25,000 nucleotides of DNA from Chrysomallon squamiferum. Its lineage: Eukaryota > Mollusca > Gastropoda > Neomphalida > Peltospiridae. The notes beneath the pieces are model-generated. The model ran no database searches. It was not told the DNA's origin and saw only the letters and a program-made list of their open reading frames with translations. The DNA lies in contig CM022670.1 in assembly GCA_012295275.1 (NCBI GenBank), forward strand, positions 38,564,751 through 38,589,750, written 5' to 3'. Position numbers and translations under genes: made by a program. Of the stretch, positions 12,082-22,463 are shown one piece after another. Every line of letters starts with the position of its first letter. The stretch's first letter is position 1.

Positions 12082-12512
12082 CCCTATTTTTCCTTTTATT
12101 CTTTTCCATTTATTTTAAAGTATTTTATGTTATCAGACATGAGGAATAAATAACGCTGAAAAAAACCTTTGTTGTCAATGACAGGAGAATAAGAACAATA
12201 AAATTTATTATTATGATGTTGGTAGTTTGTCATTTATTTAGAAATGAATTACAAACTGAGATTACATATATTTATATAAACAAAAAAGAAACAGTTTCCT
12301 CTGTTACAAAATACATATGCTATATATAGGCTACATATAATATTACTGGATTTATTTCGCGTATTATCTAAAATTTAAATTAATACTCCTGCTCCAGTTT
12401 AAAAACAATGGGACCATTATCATTTAAATCCTTATGACATAATGTGCAGTAATAATAACAATGAGAAACAAAACAGTCAGAAAGAAAGAGAAGACAGAAG
12501 TGAAAATGGAAC

Positions 12513-12515
<3 letters not shown>

Positions 12516-12553
<38 letters not shown>
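12516..12553. repeat. Poly-A tract (38 bp)
   Basis: A pure run of 38 A followed by GGGAGATGAG and then a purine-rich (GAGA/CAGA) stretch. A shorter A run lies at about 12655-12671. It could be the tail of an old retroposed copy, but I see no recognisable body or flanking duplication. Confidence 0.75.
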
Positions 12554-12556
<3 letters not shown>

Positions 12557-12682
12557 AGATGAGCCAGATAAATGAGAGAGCGAGACAGACAAACAGACAG
12601 ATTAAAATTTTACTTCTATGTTTAAACAAATTCCGTAACACTTCTATATTCGATAAAAAAAAAAAAAAAAATTACACATTAA

Positions 12683-12944
12683 CCAATAAAATGACTGTAA
12701 CGATTATTTCGACCGCTCTTTCGTTTCCGCTGGTAGGTGACCCGAATTTAAATTCTGTTATTTTCTAGCCGTTCTGTTTTATCCGCCATTTTGTTCTCTT
12801 CATAACGAGAAACTTTTCATCTTGAAAGTTATATCAATTTTTTTTTTTATTTTTAATTTTTTTTAATTTTTGTTAAAGTGTGGCATTCCTTTTTTAATAT
12901 TAGATCCTCCCACGCTTGTAAAATGTTAACCAACAAAAATGGCG
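12683..12944. promoter_or_regulatory. CCAAT box and two YY1-like motifs, orphan promoter candidate
   Basis: CCAAT lies at 12683-12687. CCGCCATTTT (12783-12792) is the reverse complement of the YY1 core AAAATGGCGG, and AAAATGGCG recurs on + at 12936-12944. The block is richer in CpG than its surroundings. The ATGs inside the YY1 motifs lead to short frames without a usable donor, so no gene can be assigned. Low confidence. Confidence 0.2.
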
Positions 12945-13133
12945 TATGTATAAATCTTTAAATATGTTTATACGTGCCGCGGTTCACGCGAGATAGTTGG
13001 GTATCTAAGTACACACACTAACAAAATAATTACAGCGCTAAATATAAAATAAAACATCATCGCGTGTTCTAACATGTTGTACACACACTGTCTTCTACAG
13101 ACATAGCTACATCCACAGTGGCGACACTTAAAC

Positions 13134-13134
<1 letters not shown>

Positions 13135-13170
<36 letters not shown>

Positions 13171-13226
13171 TTGATTATTATTACTGTAGTCCACTGTTAA
13201 TATAGTATATATTTCTAGAGTATCAC

Positions 13227-13281
<55 letters not shown>

Positions 13282-13402
13282 GTCTATGTTATTGTTCCGA
13301 TTGATTATTGACCTTATATCTTGTACTGGCAAAACTTGACTTTTATTATTAATCTCTCTCTCACAAACACACACACACACAACAACAACAACACACACAC
13401 AC
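13135..13402. repeat. (ATT)n, (ATT)n and (CA)n microsatellites
   Basis: Two same-orientation (ATT)n arrays (about 13135-13170 and 13226-13281) are followed by CT- and CA-rich simple sequence (about 13354-13402). The Asn-rich open frame on the - strand is a translation of these arrays. Confidence 0.9.
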
Positions 13403-14035
13403 TTATTATTTATGAATTATTTTCATTTAATGTTTGGTAACGAGCAGACACTTGTCAGCGCATGTTTCCATTCATCCATTCATCCGTGCTGTTCGAGGTT
13501 TTCTCGAAAGGTCATGTGAAATGTTGTGCATGGTTGGTTCGCGAGATATGTCGTCTGCCATGCTTTTCATGTACATGCTTCTCACATCTCGTGTTTTTGG
13601 GGCATAAAGGAGCTCAGTATATAATAAGTATTTGAAAGCCTTTTCGTGTAAACGCATCAACAAAATAACAAAAAGAACTATAAAATAAGAACTCGCTGTA
13701 ATATAGACATAAAAAAAAGTTAATGGTCTGTTTAAATATCGAAATCATCGAAGTCCCGGTGAACTTGTATTCTGTAATTCTCTCAAATGATTTTTGAAAC
13801 AGCTGAGAAAAAAGGCAGTTTCAGAAAATATATAGCAATAAACAACTGATTTTTAATTTTTTTAAAACATAAAGTATTAATTTAAACACACAAGGAATTA
13901 TATTCATTTGACACCTACCCTGTAAATAAAATGAAAATAAACTGCAGCTTACATTAAAAAAATTTAGTCCAAATTATTTATTCATTTACACCTTATTATT
14001 AAATTTAGTTATTTACTTTATTATTATCATCATGA
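13403..14035. other. Intergenic DNA without recognisable genes
   Basis: Bases 13450-13670 are of higher complexity, with CpG-containing words such as TTCGCGAGA, and leave a 63-codon frame open on the - strand. That frame has no recognisable motif, and I see no splice or promoter support. Confidence 0.35.
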
Positions 14036-14511
14036 TTATTATTATTATTATTTTATTATTATTATTATTATTATTATTTTATTATTATTATTAAATCTGA
14101 AATTATTTTAGTATATCAGATTTTATTGTTTTCATTATAACAATGTTAAAGTTAATTGTAATAAGATAAAAACGACAGTGAAAGTCTTTGTGAAATTTTC
14201 CAAATCAGTTCTGTTGTTCTCAATCACTCATAACTGATTTATACAACTAATCGATAACAGACAAAACAAAATAAATAAATAAATAAATAACAAATAAATA
14301 AGTAAATAAATAATGGTGGTAATAGTGTTTATTTCTTCTGTAATTTATTATTATTATTATTATTATTATATTACGAATACTGTAAAAGAGGCAGAGAAAA
14401 TTGCTTGGAACAAGTAATCAGTGGTGTTTAAATTATTTATTTCGATAATTTCCCCACATCTCTTGTGCTACAAAAAATCAGCTGTCTTTCTTTTTTATTT
14501 ATCATTTCTTC

Positions 14512-14589
<78 letters not shown>

Positions 14590-14617
14590 TTGTTGTTATT
14601 ATTTTATTTATTATCAT

Positions 14618-14656
<39 letters not shown>

Positions 14657-14735
14657 TTATATATATTTTTTTATTTATTTAATTATTATATATATATTTT
14701 TTTATTTATTTATTATTATTTTATAGATATTATTA
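14036..14735. repeat. Microsatellite cluster upstream of Trx-A
   Basis: In order: (ATT)n at 14036-14093, (ATAA)n at about 14272-14311, (TTA)n at 14345-14369, a pure run of 64 T at 14524-14587, then TTTA/ATTT arrays from about 14603 to 14718. The poly-Phe frames through here are artefacts. Confidence 0.9.
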
Positions 14736-14759
14736 TTATTATTATTATAAGAAATTAAC

Positions 14760-15076
14760 AAACATAATGATGGGTGGAGATTCTGAAATGAAAAAGTGAC
14801 TGTGTTACAGTTCGGAATGAGTCATCAGTTTTCAAACTATTCACGTATGTCCGTGTTCTCACTGCTTTTCGTGTCTAACGAAAACCACGTTCGGCAATAG
14901 TCGGTATATTTCGGCATTAACAGATTTTCTATAACATAGCTTGATTTCACTTACAACGTTCAGATAGAAGTGGACATCACCAGCCAAAGTTTAAGCGCCA
15001 GAGACTGCACGCAACTGCTCTGAGGTTAAAATTTTAACCAGCGAATAACATCATCTGAAAATTCAGTATTTTCATT
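14760..15076 (+). promoter_or_regulatory. Promoter and 5' UTR region of Trx-A
   Basis: Sequence complexity rises sharply after the microsatellites. TGAGTCA, the AP-1/NF-E2-type site, lies at 14818-14824, about 255 bp before the ATG. Such sites are bound by bZIP factors that often control thioredoxin genes in oxidative-stress responses. TATAAC at 14930-14935 is a weak TATA candidate. TTCGGCA occurs twice, near 14890 and 14910. The transcription start cannot be fixed, and no canonical antioxidant response element (TGACnnnGC) was found. Confidence 0.4.
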
Positions 15077-15805
15077 ATGCCCAAATCGCTGGTTAAAGAA
15101 ATTAAATCGAAGGTAAGGTTAAAGCCGTTTAGAAATCCACATATTTCCCATCGGAAAAAAAAGAAAAAAAAAAAAATCGGGACCCCCCAAAAAAAAAACA
15201 AATATGTTAAATCGTAAGGTCATTAACAGTCCATCAAATATTTTTATTTTAGTATTGTTACGAGAGATTTGAATTCAACAAGATTAAATAGAGTATTTCT
15301 TTCTATCCTTCTTTCCACGTGCAGGAGTATTTGTTACTGCACAATCGTAAAAGAATTGTTAGCACATTAAATATCTTGGTTCTTGCTGTCCATCATAATA
15401 AGGTAAGAAACATATTCAGAGGAATTGTAGAAGGGGATTTGACCGAGTCTCCTCAAAATGCAATTTGACGTCTGTTAACAAAAGCAGACGTATTTTTCAG
15501 TATTTCGCACGAGAGATTTCATCGGATTTGACCATATTTCCCGATGCAGTGGACAAGATGATCTTTGAAAGATTTTTATGCTAATACTAAAAGTGAGCTT
15601 TATCTCTAATGTTCAAAACGAATAAAAACAAAACTGTGAGCGTTTCTTTGCAGGGAGAGTTTGGTGAGGCTCTGGAGGACTTCGATGGGCTGGTGGTCAT
15701 CGACTTCTTCGCCAGCTGGTGTGGACCATGCAAAGACATATCTCCCAAGTTCAAAGTACGTTTTAGAATGCACTGCAGTTATCTTTCATTAGACAGTGTT
15801 AAAAT

Positions 15806-15836
<31 letters not shown>

Positions 15837-17777
15837 TCGAAATGAAATGAAATATTTGAAATAAAGTGTATAAACAAAAAATAAAATAAAATAACATTTA
15901 TCAATCAAAATTGGTGTGCGTGCTTTAATTGTGCAGATGTATTTAGGGAGAACAAGAAATCTGCGCGTTTACCTCCGGAGTTTTATTTCCTGTAGATTTA
16001 CATAACCTCAGATTAAAAATGTTCAGCACTTCTTCCTTTTAGATTAACCGTTTTGAACAGAAAATATAAAATGAAAGCTTGCGATAACCAGCTCGTAGAA
16101 ATGTTGGTTTATTTTCATTCATTTATTTGTTTAGTGTTTTTTTTTTTCCTTTTTCTTTGGAAAAAAAAAAAAAAAAAAACAACAAAACATGCCATTCGAA
16201 TTAAATTGCAAATAAAGCGTTAAAAAAATTGTCAGCAAGAGTAACCCTGTCCAAAGCGCGTCAAGGGAGAAAAATTTCAACATGGTTAAATGTTTGGGGC
16301 TTTTTTATATTGTATATATAACTAAACAATTAACTAATGTGCTTCAGCATGCCGAATGGAGATTAAAAACTCTGATGGACTCTAGTTAATTGTTTAGTAG
16401 TTTAACAACGAGGTTAGACGTCGATGTATTCAGTTTTACGTTTCTTTCAGTGTTCACGACTTTTTGTTTCAGAAATTAGCGGAAAAATACAGCGACTGTT
16501 TGTTCCTGAAGGTGAATGTGGATAAAGCTGAGGTATTTCTGGATTAAGAGATTAATTATGTTAAATACGATATTTAACGTTATTTCTTTGGGCTAATTTC
16601 AAAGGAATAGAAAAAAAAAAAAAAAAATAACGCGGCATGTTGATAAACTGAATTTATGAAAATAGTAAATAAATATTTATATACACACCCATACTGTCGT
16701 GTATGTAAAACGTTTTTAAAAAAAAAAAAAAAAAAATAAAAATTTTATTTTTTTTATTTTAGAAAATTGCAGACACCTGTAAAATCGTCGAAATGCCGAC
16801 TTTCCTATTCTACAAACGCGGAACAAAGGTGGTAACGTTTCTGCTCTAGATTAGAGTGTATATAGATTTATAATGTTTGAAGTACGTTTTACGTTTTAAG
16901 CTTTTCAAAATATCGCTTTGCACGAGTGTATGTCCTCAGACAAGTCCACGTATGTCGAGTATACATGACCGTGTACACGTAGCAAGTGCTTTTTGTCTGC
17001 ACGTTTTGTATCGACTGTAAATGTACACGTTTAACACGTCAGATCTGCATTCGGTTATTGTCAAAGGCAGATGGTTCTAAATTTATAGATTGCAATCTTG
17101 GGGTGGGGGGGGAACAGTTCTGAGAAAATGAGGCCAGACGCAGGTCGTTGCGAAGCGGAGGTCAAATTTTAAATGCAGTAATTGGTGGATTTTTCTTCCC
17201 TGTTGTGAATAGCAATAATTAAACAAATTAACAACCGTTAAATCAAATCACTACGCAGTATGATGACTTGTAGTCGGATTATTTCTGTCTTTTTATTTAA
17301 TTGGCTTCATTTGTTTTCGCGTATACTTATTTTCCAACACTAAATGTTGTTTGTATTGAATATTACAACGCTCTGCATAATGTTAGGTTAATCATCTGCT
17401 ATTGTACGAAACATTACCGTTTGTTTGTTTTGTTTTTTTTTTTTTCCGTTAACAAAAATATTGCTTGAATATTAAAACAGATTTAGTATTTTAAGAGACT
17501 AATCTTTGTTACACTAGTAAAGCATTCAGGAATACAAAGAATTAGAAAATAATGTATTACCGAGTATAAATTGCATGCATAGCTATTTTTTTTTTTTTAA
17601 GTTTTACATTTGAAATAAGGTAGTTTCATATTCCAAAATGTTGTGTGTAGGGCATGCAGCAAATTCTGCACTGAAAGAAGTTCTCGTTTTTAATTTTTTT
17701 TTTTTTAATTTCAGAAAGGAAAACTGATTGGAGCAAATGAGAAAAAGCTGGAAGAATTGATCAAGAAACACAAATGA
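15077..17777 (+). CDS. TXN: Thioredoxin Trx-A, five coding exons, complete
   Basis: Exons 15077-15112, 15654-15755, 16473-16532, 16763-16828 and 17715-17777 join to 108 codons; all introns are GT-AG and phase 0. The product is a classical small thioredoxin, which reduces protein disulfides in the cytosol and is itself reduced by thioredoxin reductase with NADPH. It begins MPKSLVKEIKSK. The active site WCGPCK is at residues 34-39, the buried acid Asp29 sits in VVIDFFAS, and cis-Pro78 is in EMPTF. C-terminal GAN...LEELIKKHK matches the last helix. Compared with vertebrate Trx1 it keeps the Cys69 equivalent (Cys72) but lacks those of Cys62 and Cys73, and has a Cys at 55. There is no signal peptide. 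Exon 2 is strikingly GC-rich at third positions compared with Trx-B. The ATG is the only one that joins exon 1 in frame. Length is close to the usual 105. Confidence 0.93.
15325..15402 (+). other. Candidate cassette exon (78 bp) inside Trx-A intron 1
   Basis: A pyrimidine-rich tract and GTGCAG precede 15325; AAG followed by GTAAGA ends the segment at 15402. The segment is 78 bp, enters and leaves in phase 0, and has no stop in that frame, so inclusion would insert 26 residues between Lys12 and Gly13 of Trx-A. The insert starts EYLLLHNRKR and ends LAVHHNK, giving a basic patch then a hydrophobic stretch. Both splice sites look at least as good as those of the constitutive exons. No thioredoxin I know carries this insert. 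It could be an alternative exon, an exonised intron piece or chance. Confidence 0.4.
16449..16472 (+). promoter_or_regulatory. Tandem splice acceptors before Trx-A exon 3
   Basis: Two pyrimidine-tract-plus-CAG acceptors, ending at 16450 and 16472, lie 22 bp apart. The second restores the thioredoxin frame (KLAEKY) and is taken as the real site. Use of the first would shift the frame and end translation early, so it would give a non-productive transcript. Confidence 0.4.
16829..16834 (+). promoter_or_regulatory. Ambiguous tandem splice donor of Trx-A exon 4
   Basis: AAG/GTGGTAACG offers two donors three bases apart (GTGGTA at 16829, GTAACG at 16832). The first gives the same spacing as Trx-B (RGTK then KGKLIGAN). 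The second adds one Val, giving 109 residues. Both match the donor consensus poorly outside GT, so this gene may make two isoforms differing by one residue. Confidence 0.45.
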
Positions 17778-17825
17778 AAATCGTCTGACTCGACTTAATG
17801 ACATGTTTAGCTGAATAACCAGTTT

Positions 17826-17831
17826 AATAAA
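17826..17831 (+). terminator. Polyadenylation signal of Trx-A
   Basis: AATAAA lies 48 bp after the stop codon and is followed by the GU-rich CTGTTTTTGCGTG (about 17842-17854), implying a very short 3' UTR of about 65-75 bases. Confidence 0.7.
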
Positions 17832-18589
17832 ATGATAATGAAAACTGTTTTTGCGTGAAAATATTGTGCTCCATTGTAACAATGCAGCAAACATTCCTCC
17901 CCCCCTCCACGAATAATATATATTTCTGAAACGATCGACTGATTTAACGACACGCACACATGCACATAATCGGTTATTAAATGTCTAGTCATAATAACGG
18001 AAGAAAATATTTTCAAAATAAATCGGTGTAAAAAAAGCTGATTTATAATAATTTAAATTATAAAATAAAACGTAAATGCCACAGACATGTTTAAAACTGG
18101 TGATTTAAAATAATAATAGTTTTAAAATGTTTAAAGCTGGTTGAAAATGATGGCAGTCCAACTAAATGTGACAATGTTACATAAAACAGATCGTCTGATT
18201 TCTTAACGAATGGAAAGTTAATCTGGAACTGCATGTAATGTATACGTAGATTTTCAGTCTTTTGGATAACTGAACAAAGATGTGGTTTTAAATTAACTGA
18301 TCCATCCATTAAATTACTTTCCATGTTGTAAATAGAAGCACGAAAATTAATGGAATGTTAGAAAATACATTTTAATTATATATGGTTAGAAAAGAAGTTT
18401 TTATATTTGGTTTAATAATAATAATAATAATATTTATCCTATAATTAGTTCGGTTATAATAAGTAACATCTAAAATCTTATAACATATCTTTTTACTACG
18501 TGTATTTTCACATACCGAAACTAATTGTCAAAAAAAGTCACGGTGTCCGGATAATAATTGTTCGTCTGTTCAGCCAGTATATTTTATTC

Positions 18590-18762
18590 ACGGAATTGTA
18601 CGAGCTGTTCCGAATCAAGATAAGTAATCTGCAACAGTTCCGGTGAAATATAAAATCACGTTAGGTCAACCGGAACTATCTCGTTGCTTTCAAGCTTATA
18701 AGCGAGCAACACTTCACACAAGTAGGGATAGCACCTGAAATCGGCAAGTTAACACTTCAAAA
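18590..18762 (+). promoter_or_regulatory. Trx-B promoter: TATA-like boxes and GGAA inverted repeat
   Basis: A perfect 9-bp inverted repeat, AGTTCCGGT (18636-18644) and ACCGGAACT (18669-18677), flanks TATAAAA (18649-18655). Each arm contains CCGGAA, an ETS-type core. A further half-pair, CGGAA (18591-18595) and TTCCG (18608-18612), lies upstream. The 10-bp palindrome GCTTATAAGC (18694-18703) is a second TATA-like box, about 60 bp before the ATG, which would give a 5' UTR of roughly 35 bases. Gene and spacing are as expected for a TATA promoter; factor identity is inference. Confidence 0.5.
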
Positions 18763-21700
18763 ATGGCTTTGATAGAGATTAAATCGAAGGTAAGTTTAGT
18801 AACAAGAACTTTTCATGATAACTATGACTATTCACTTGAACCTTAAATAAGGCGTATAATTAACCATACACTGTTACACGAATTATTTGCTGATTTCATT
18901 CGATGCTTCGTATTAAGTTCATCAGTTCATCCGGGCCGACATCGTTTTGCTGACATATTTACTTATTATTGCCATTTTTTAATTTAATTTAAATTTTAAT
19001 TATTATTATTATTATTATTTGTATTAAAATATTTCAGACGAATATACGATTAAAGTAATACTGCTCTCTGATCTTTTAACTTAGCTGAGGCTTGGTCTAG
19101 CCCCAGCATTACCTGAATGACCAAACGGGGCTAGATAATATTAACATCAAAGTTGAATGACCTACTTATCTTTACAACTATATATTTACAGATATAGTCG
19201 AAGTAAAAATTTAACACTTCATCACAGTATCAAAACACTTTTAAGAAGTGTATTTTAATAATACTTTTTATTTTATAAATTTAATATTTATTGTTATGTT
19301 GCTTGGTTACCTACCCTACTGTACTTTTGCATGGTTTTAGACTTAATAGAAAACAACATGTACTGGGAAATAACATTTTTATTTTGAAATAAAGAATGTT
19401 TTCTTACAATTTAACTTTAAGAAATCCCTGATTTATATTCAAACTTTTCCCAAAACTAAAACATTTATTTATTTACAAATTTATAAATTGACAACATGAT
19501 TTTTATCAAAGCTGTTGAAAACCTGTTTCCTTTTAATATTTTGTCATGACTCTTATTTCTTTAGTTGTTGTAAGAGTAAACTCCCTTTTTTTTTTTTTCC
19601 ATGAGAAGTACTAAAATAGATTTATACTTTTTCAAATTTTCCTATTTTTGTTTTAATTACAAAATTGGTAATAATTAAAGCATAATCTAAGTTTGGCCAC
19701 TTAAATAAATAAATTTGGCCACGTTACTACAAGATGATTTTTGAGATGTCAAATCAGCAGAAGATTGTGAAAATTTTACAAATTAATATATAAATATAGA
19801 TTTTTATTTCTTTATTTATAAATTTAACTTAAAATATTGATAGTTGGAGTATGTCAGATAAGTACATATTCAGTTTAGTCATTAATTACTTTGTTTGTTT
19901 CAGTATGTTAATAAGCAATATAAAACTGTGGTTTGTATTTTGGAATAAATGTAAAAGATTGCAGGTTGACACCTTACTTTAATTAGGAATTAACAATTAA
20001 TACACATCAGCATTTTAACACATGTTACATAATTTAGCATATTGCATTTATCATGCATTATGAGTTATGCTTCTGTAAATCTTTAATTCTTAACATATGT
20101 TACTGTCAGTTCGTATTTTTTTTTTTTTTTTTTTCCATTTTTTCCTTCAGTATTCCATATGTGCCTGTTTATCATACTTTATATAATCAGCTTTTACACA
20201 TGCACACCACAGTGATAATCAGATTAGTGCATATGAGAAATGCATATCAGTTACATATTACTGCATATGAGAAATATATATATCAGTTACATTAAATGTA
20301 ACGGATATATATATTTCTCACGTACACTAATCTGATGTGTTTTGTGGTGTGTGTTTGTGTGAAAGCTGATAATGTTTGTGATTCATAAAAAAATGTTAAA
20401 TTCAATGATGTAATTAAAATAAATAATGTTGTTTATATTTTCAGAGTGAGTTTGATGAGGCTCTGCAGTTTTCAGGACTGGTAGTAGTTGACTTTTTTGC
20501 TGACTGGTGTGGACCATGCCGGAATATTGCACCTAAGTTTAAAGTATGTTAACATTTAAAATTGTATTGTGTCTTTAGTTGTTGTTTTTTTTTTTTTTTT
20601 TTAATTGACTTTATATTTATGAACTGACATTTACATTTTTTTATTACATTTATCAACACAGAAATGATGTCACAGAAGAAAGTAAGCAGAATTCATTTAG
20701 GATATTTTTGTGAATACTACAAAAAGTAACTCTTCGAGTTACAAATTGACACCCCAAAAAAGGAAAATTTATTGGAAAAATAGCAGTAATAAAATTTAAA
20801 TTTTTTCCTTCTTAATATCCTGTTTGAATAAGTAAAAAAAAAAAAAAAAAAAGTATTAAGATTTTTAATTTTACTCATTTATTTTTGCACTGGTAATAAT
20901 TGTGTTTCTTTTTGTGTTTTTTTTTTCAGGCTCTAGCTGAAAAATACGATAAATGCAAATTTCTGAAAGTGAATGTTGATACAGCAGAGGTGAGTAGTTT
21001 TTGTTATTTCTTTTTTTTTTAATTTGATTTTATTTTAAATACATATAATCTGTTTTTAATGTAGTTTATTCATTTGTGTTAAAATGATAGATATTTCTAT
21101 TCCTTAAGAAATATTTTGTATACTTTAACTATAAAGTTGAACGCTATTTTAATTAATCATCTTCAAGTATTTGTATATTTATCTCGGAAGTTACTCATAT
21201 CTAATTTGAAAAGTATAATAACTTTGTCTGATAATTAAAGTTTTTTCATAAAACTATTATTACTGATTATTAAAAACAAGAAAAATGCAACTGTACATTT
21301 AAATGGTGTGAGTAACTCATTTCCGAACAATACTAGATCCATTAAAGAAAATATTAAAATAACTGTGGCCATTTACATTTTTGTCTTGAATTTTAGGATG
21401 TTGCACAAGCATGTGGTATTTCTGCAATGCCAACATTCCATTTTTATAAATGTGGTAAAAAGGTGAGTGTATTTTTGAGTTCAATAAATAAAAATGGGCA
21501 GAATAATTTTTTTTTTTTTTATAGTCTTTTGTAGATATATATTTATGCATTATCAGTAATTAATAATTTGTTTAATGAATTAGGAATTACTATTATTTTT
21601 CTTCTTTTTTTTTCACTTTTTTTAAATTTATTTGTTTTTGAAATTTGTGAAATTATGAAATGCACAATGTTATTCCGGTTAGATAATAGCAAAATTTATT

Positions 21701-22080
21701 ATTACTATCCTAAAAAAGAAAATAAGATTGTCAGTGTTATCCCACACTGTATTTCCTCCAGACTGCCTTACATTATGATTTTGCTAGTGTTTACGGTTTA
21801 AGTAAATTGGTAATATCAGTATGTAACTTAATTTATTTGCTTTGATATTTTAATGTTATTTTTTTTTTAATTTTTTTTTTTTTTTTTTGATACAAGTCTT
21901 TGGCTAATGTATGACAATGAAAAAGAAATTACCATTTTTTTAAATGTTGTTATATATATATTTGTGTATGTGTGCTTTTCATTTTATTTTTTTTTATTTT
22001 TTATTTAATTTTTTTTTTCAGTTTATTTATTTATTTATTTTATTTTTTTTTTTATTTTTTTTTTTTTTTTTTTTTTTTTT

Positions 22081-22158
<78 letters not shown>

Positions 22159-22463
22159 TAATGTTTCCTCAGTCTGTCAGGGATTTTTTTATTTACCTGT
22201 ATATTATCAAATATGAATATGTTTAAAAACCACCAGCTTCAGAGAATCTTAAGAGACATCTTTTATTTTGTTATCACTTGGAAGGATGTAAAATGTATTT
22301 ATGTTAATTATTATCCACACAAACCTGTACATATTTTAATTTTTTTTTAATATATTCTCTCTTTAATAATTTTTTTTTTTTTTTTTATTTTTATTAACAG
22401 GTAGATGAATTGGTTGGTGCCAGTGAAAGTAAGCTAGAAGCTTTGATTACAAAACATCAGTAA
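18763..22463 (+). CDS. TXN: Thioredoxin Trx-B, five coding exons, complete
   Basis: Exons 18763-18789, 20445-20543, 20930-20989, 21397-21462 and 22401-22463 join to 104 codons with four phase-0 GT-AG introns at the same protein positions as Trx-A. The product is a cytosolic thioredoxin disulfide reductase. It starts [15 protein letters not shown] is at residues 30-35 with Arg replacing the usual Lys after the second Cys. The buried Asp25 is in VVVDFFAD, cis-Pro74 is in AMPTF, and GAS...LEALITKHQ ends the last helix. Cys68 matches vertebrate Cys69, Ala72 replaces Cys73, and Cys51 and Cys81 are extra. Hand alignment with Trx-A gives about 65% identity, and the 20 bases spanning the exon 1 end and donor are nearly identical in both genes, so they are tandem duplicates. 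Codon third positions are A/T-rich, unlike Trx-A exon 2. Confidence 0.95.
19096..19135. other. Small hairpin in Trx-B intron 1
   Basis: TCTAGCCCC (19096-19104) and GGGGCTAGA (19127-19135) form a perfect 9-bp inverted repeat around a 22-base loop, in an otherwise AT-rich intron. It is not a tRNA. Role unknown. Confidence 0.5.
20186..20370. mobile_element. Foldback (MITE-like) element in Trx-B intron 1
   Basis: The segment begins ATCAGCTTTTACACA and ends TGTGTGAAAGCTGAT. Nearly the whole length folds on itself: outer arms share ATCAGCTTT, CACACCACA and ATCAGATTAGTG with their reverse complements, and the inner arms share TGAGAAATATATATATC and GTTACATT around the centre TTACATTAAATGTAA (20287-20301). 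The left arm is about 33 bp longer because the ATATGAGAAAT...CAGTTACAT unit is duplicated in tandem. No transposase is encoded. A target-site duplication is not clear (flanks ATA and AAT). It resembles a non-autonomous DNA transposon or foldback element; the family is unknown. Confidence 0.65.
22083..22157. repeat. Pure poly-T tract (75 bp) in Trx-B intron 4
   Basis: About 75 consecutive T, preceded by T-rich sequence with sporadic A from about 22020. It lies 243 bp before exon 5 on the transcribed strand, so it is an unusually long intronic U-run. The exact length is likely polymorphic and prone to sequencing error. Confidence 0.85.

Noticed and set aside
12750-12792. - strand ATGGCGGATAAAACAG as a first exon
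   Set aside because: The frame stops after 13 codons with no GT donor before the stop, so only the YY1-like motif is kept as a feature.
13069-13398. Asn-rich 109-codon frame on the - strand
   Set aside because: It is created by two (ATT)n arrays and a CA array, with no promoter, splice or homology support.
13472-13663. 63-codon - strand frame (MLMRLHEKAFKYLL...)
   Set aside because: No recognisable domain, conservation cue or splice site; open by chance in a locally GC-richer patch.
11152-14385. Identical 16-mer ATTACGAATACTGTAA at 11152-11167 and 14370-14385
   Set aside because: In AT-rich DNA of this length about one such match is expected by chance, and the flanks share nothing.
15609-15845. 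78-codon frame containing GEFGEALEDF and WCGPC
   Set aside because: It is Trx-A exon 2 with read-through into the flanking introns; the upstream ATG lies in intron 1.
17098-17115. G-rich run in Trx-A intron 4 as a quadruplex
   Set aside because: Only two G runs are present, too few for a stable three-tier intramolecular quadruplex.
19904-19965. Exon-like segment after TTTGTTTGTTTCAG in Trx-B intron 1, as a counterpart of the Trx-A cassette exon
   Set aside because: It meets an in-frame TAA after 14 codons, has only a weak donor (GTTGAC), and shows no clear similarity to the Trx-A segment. At most it is a non-productive exon.
21568-21801. 77-codon frame in Trx-B intron 4
   Set aside because: It is AT-rich with no motif and no splice or start support, and lies wholly inside a well-defined intron.
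21944-22226. Phe-rich open frames over the poly-T tract
   Set aside because: They are direct translations of homopolymer T inside Trx-B intron 4, with no coding signal.
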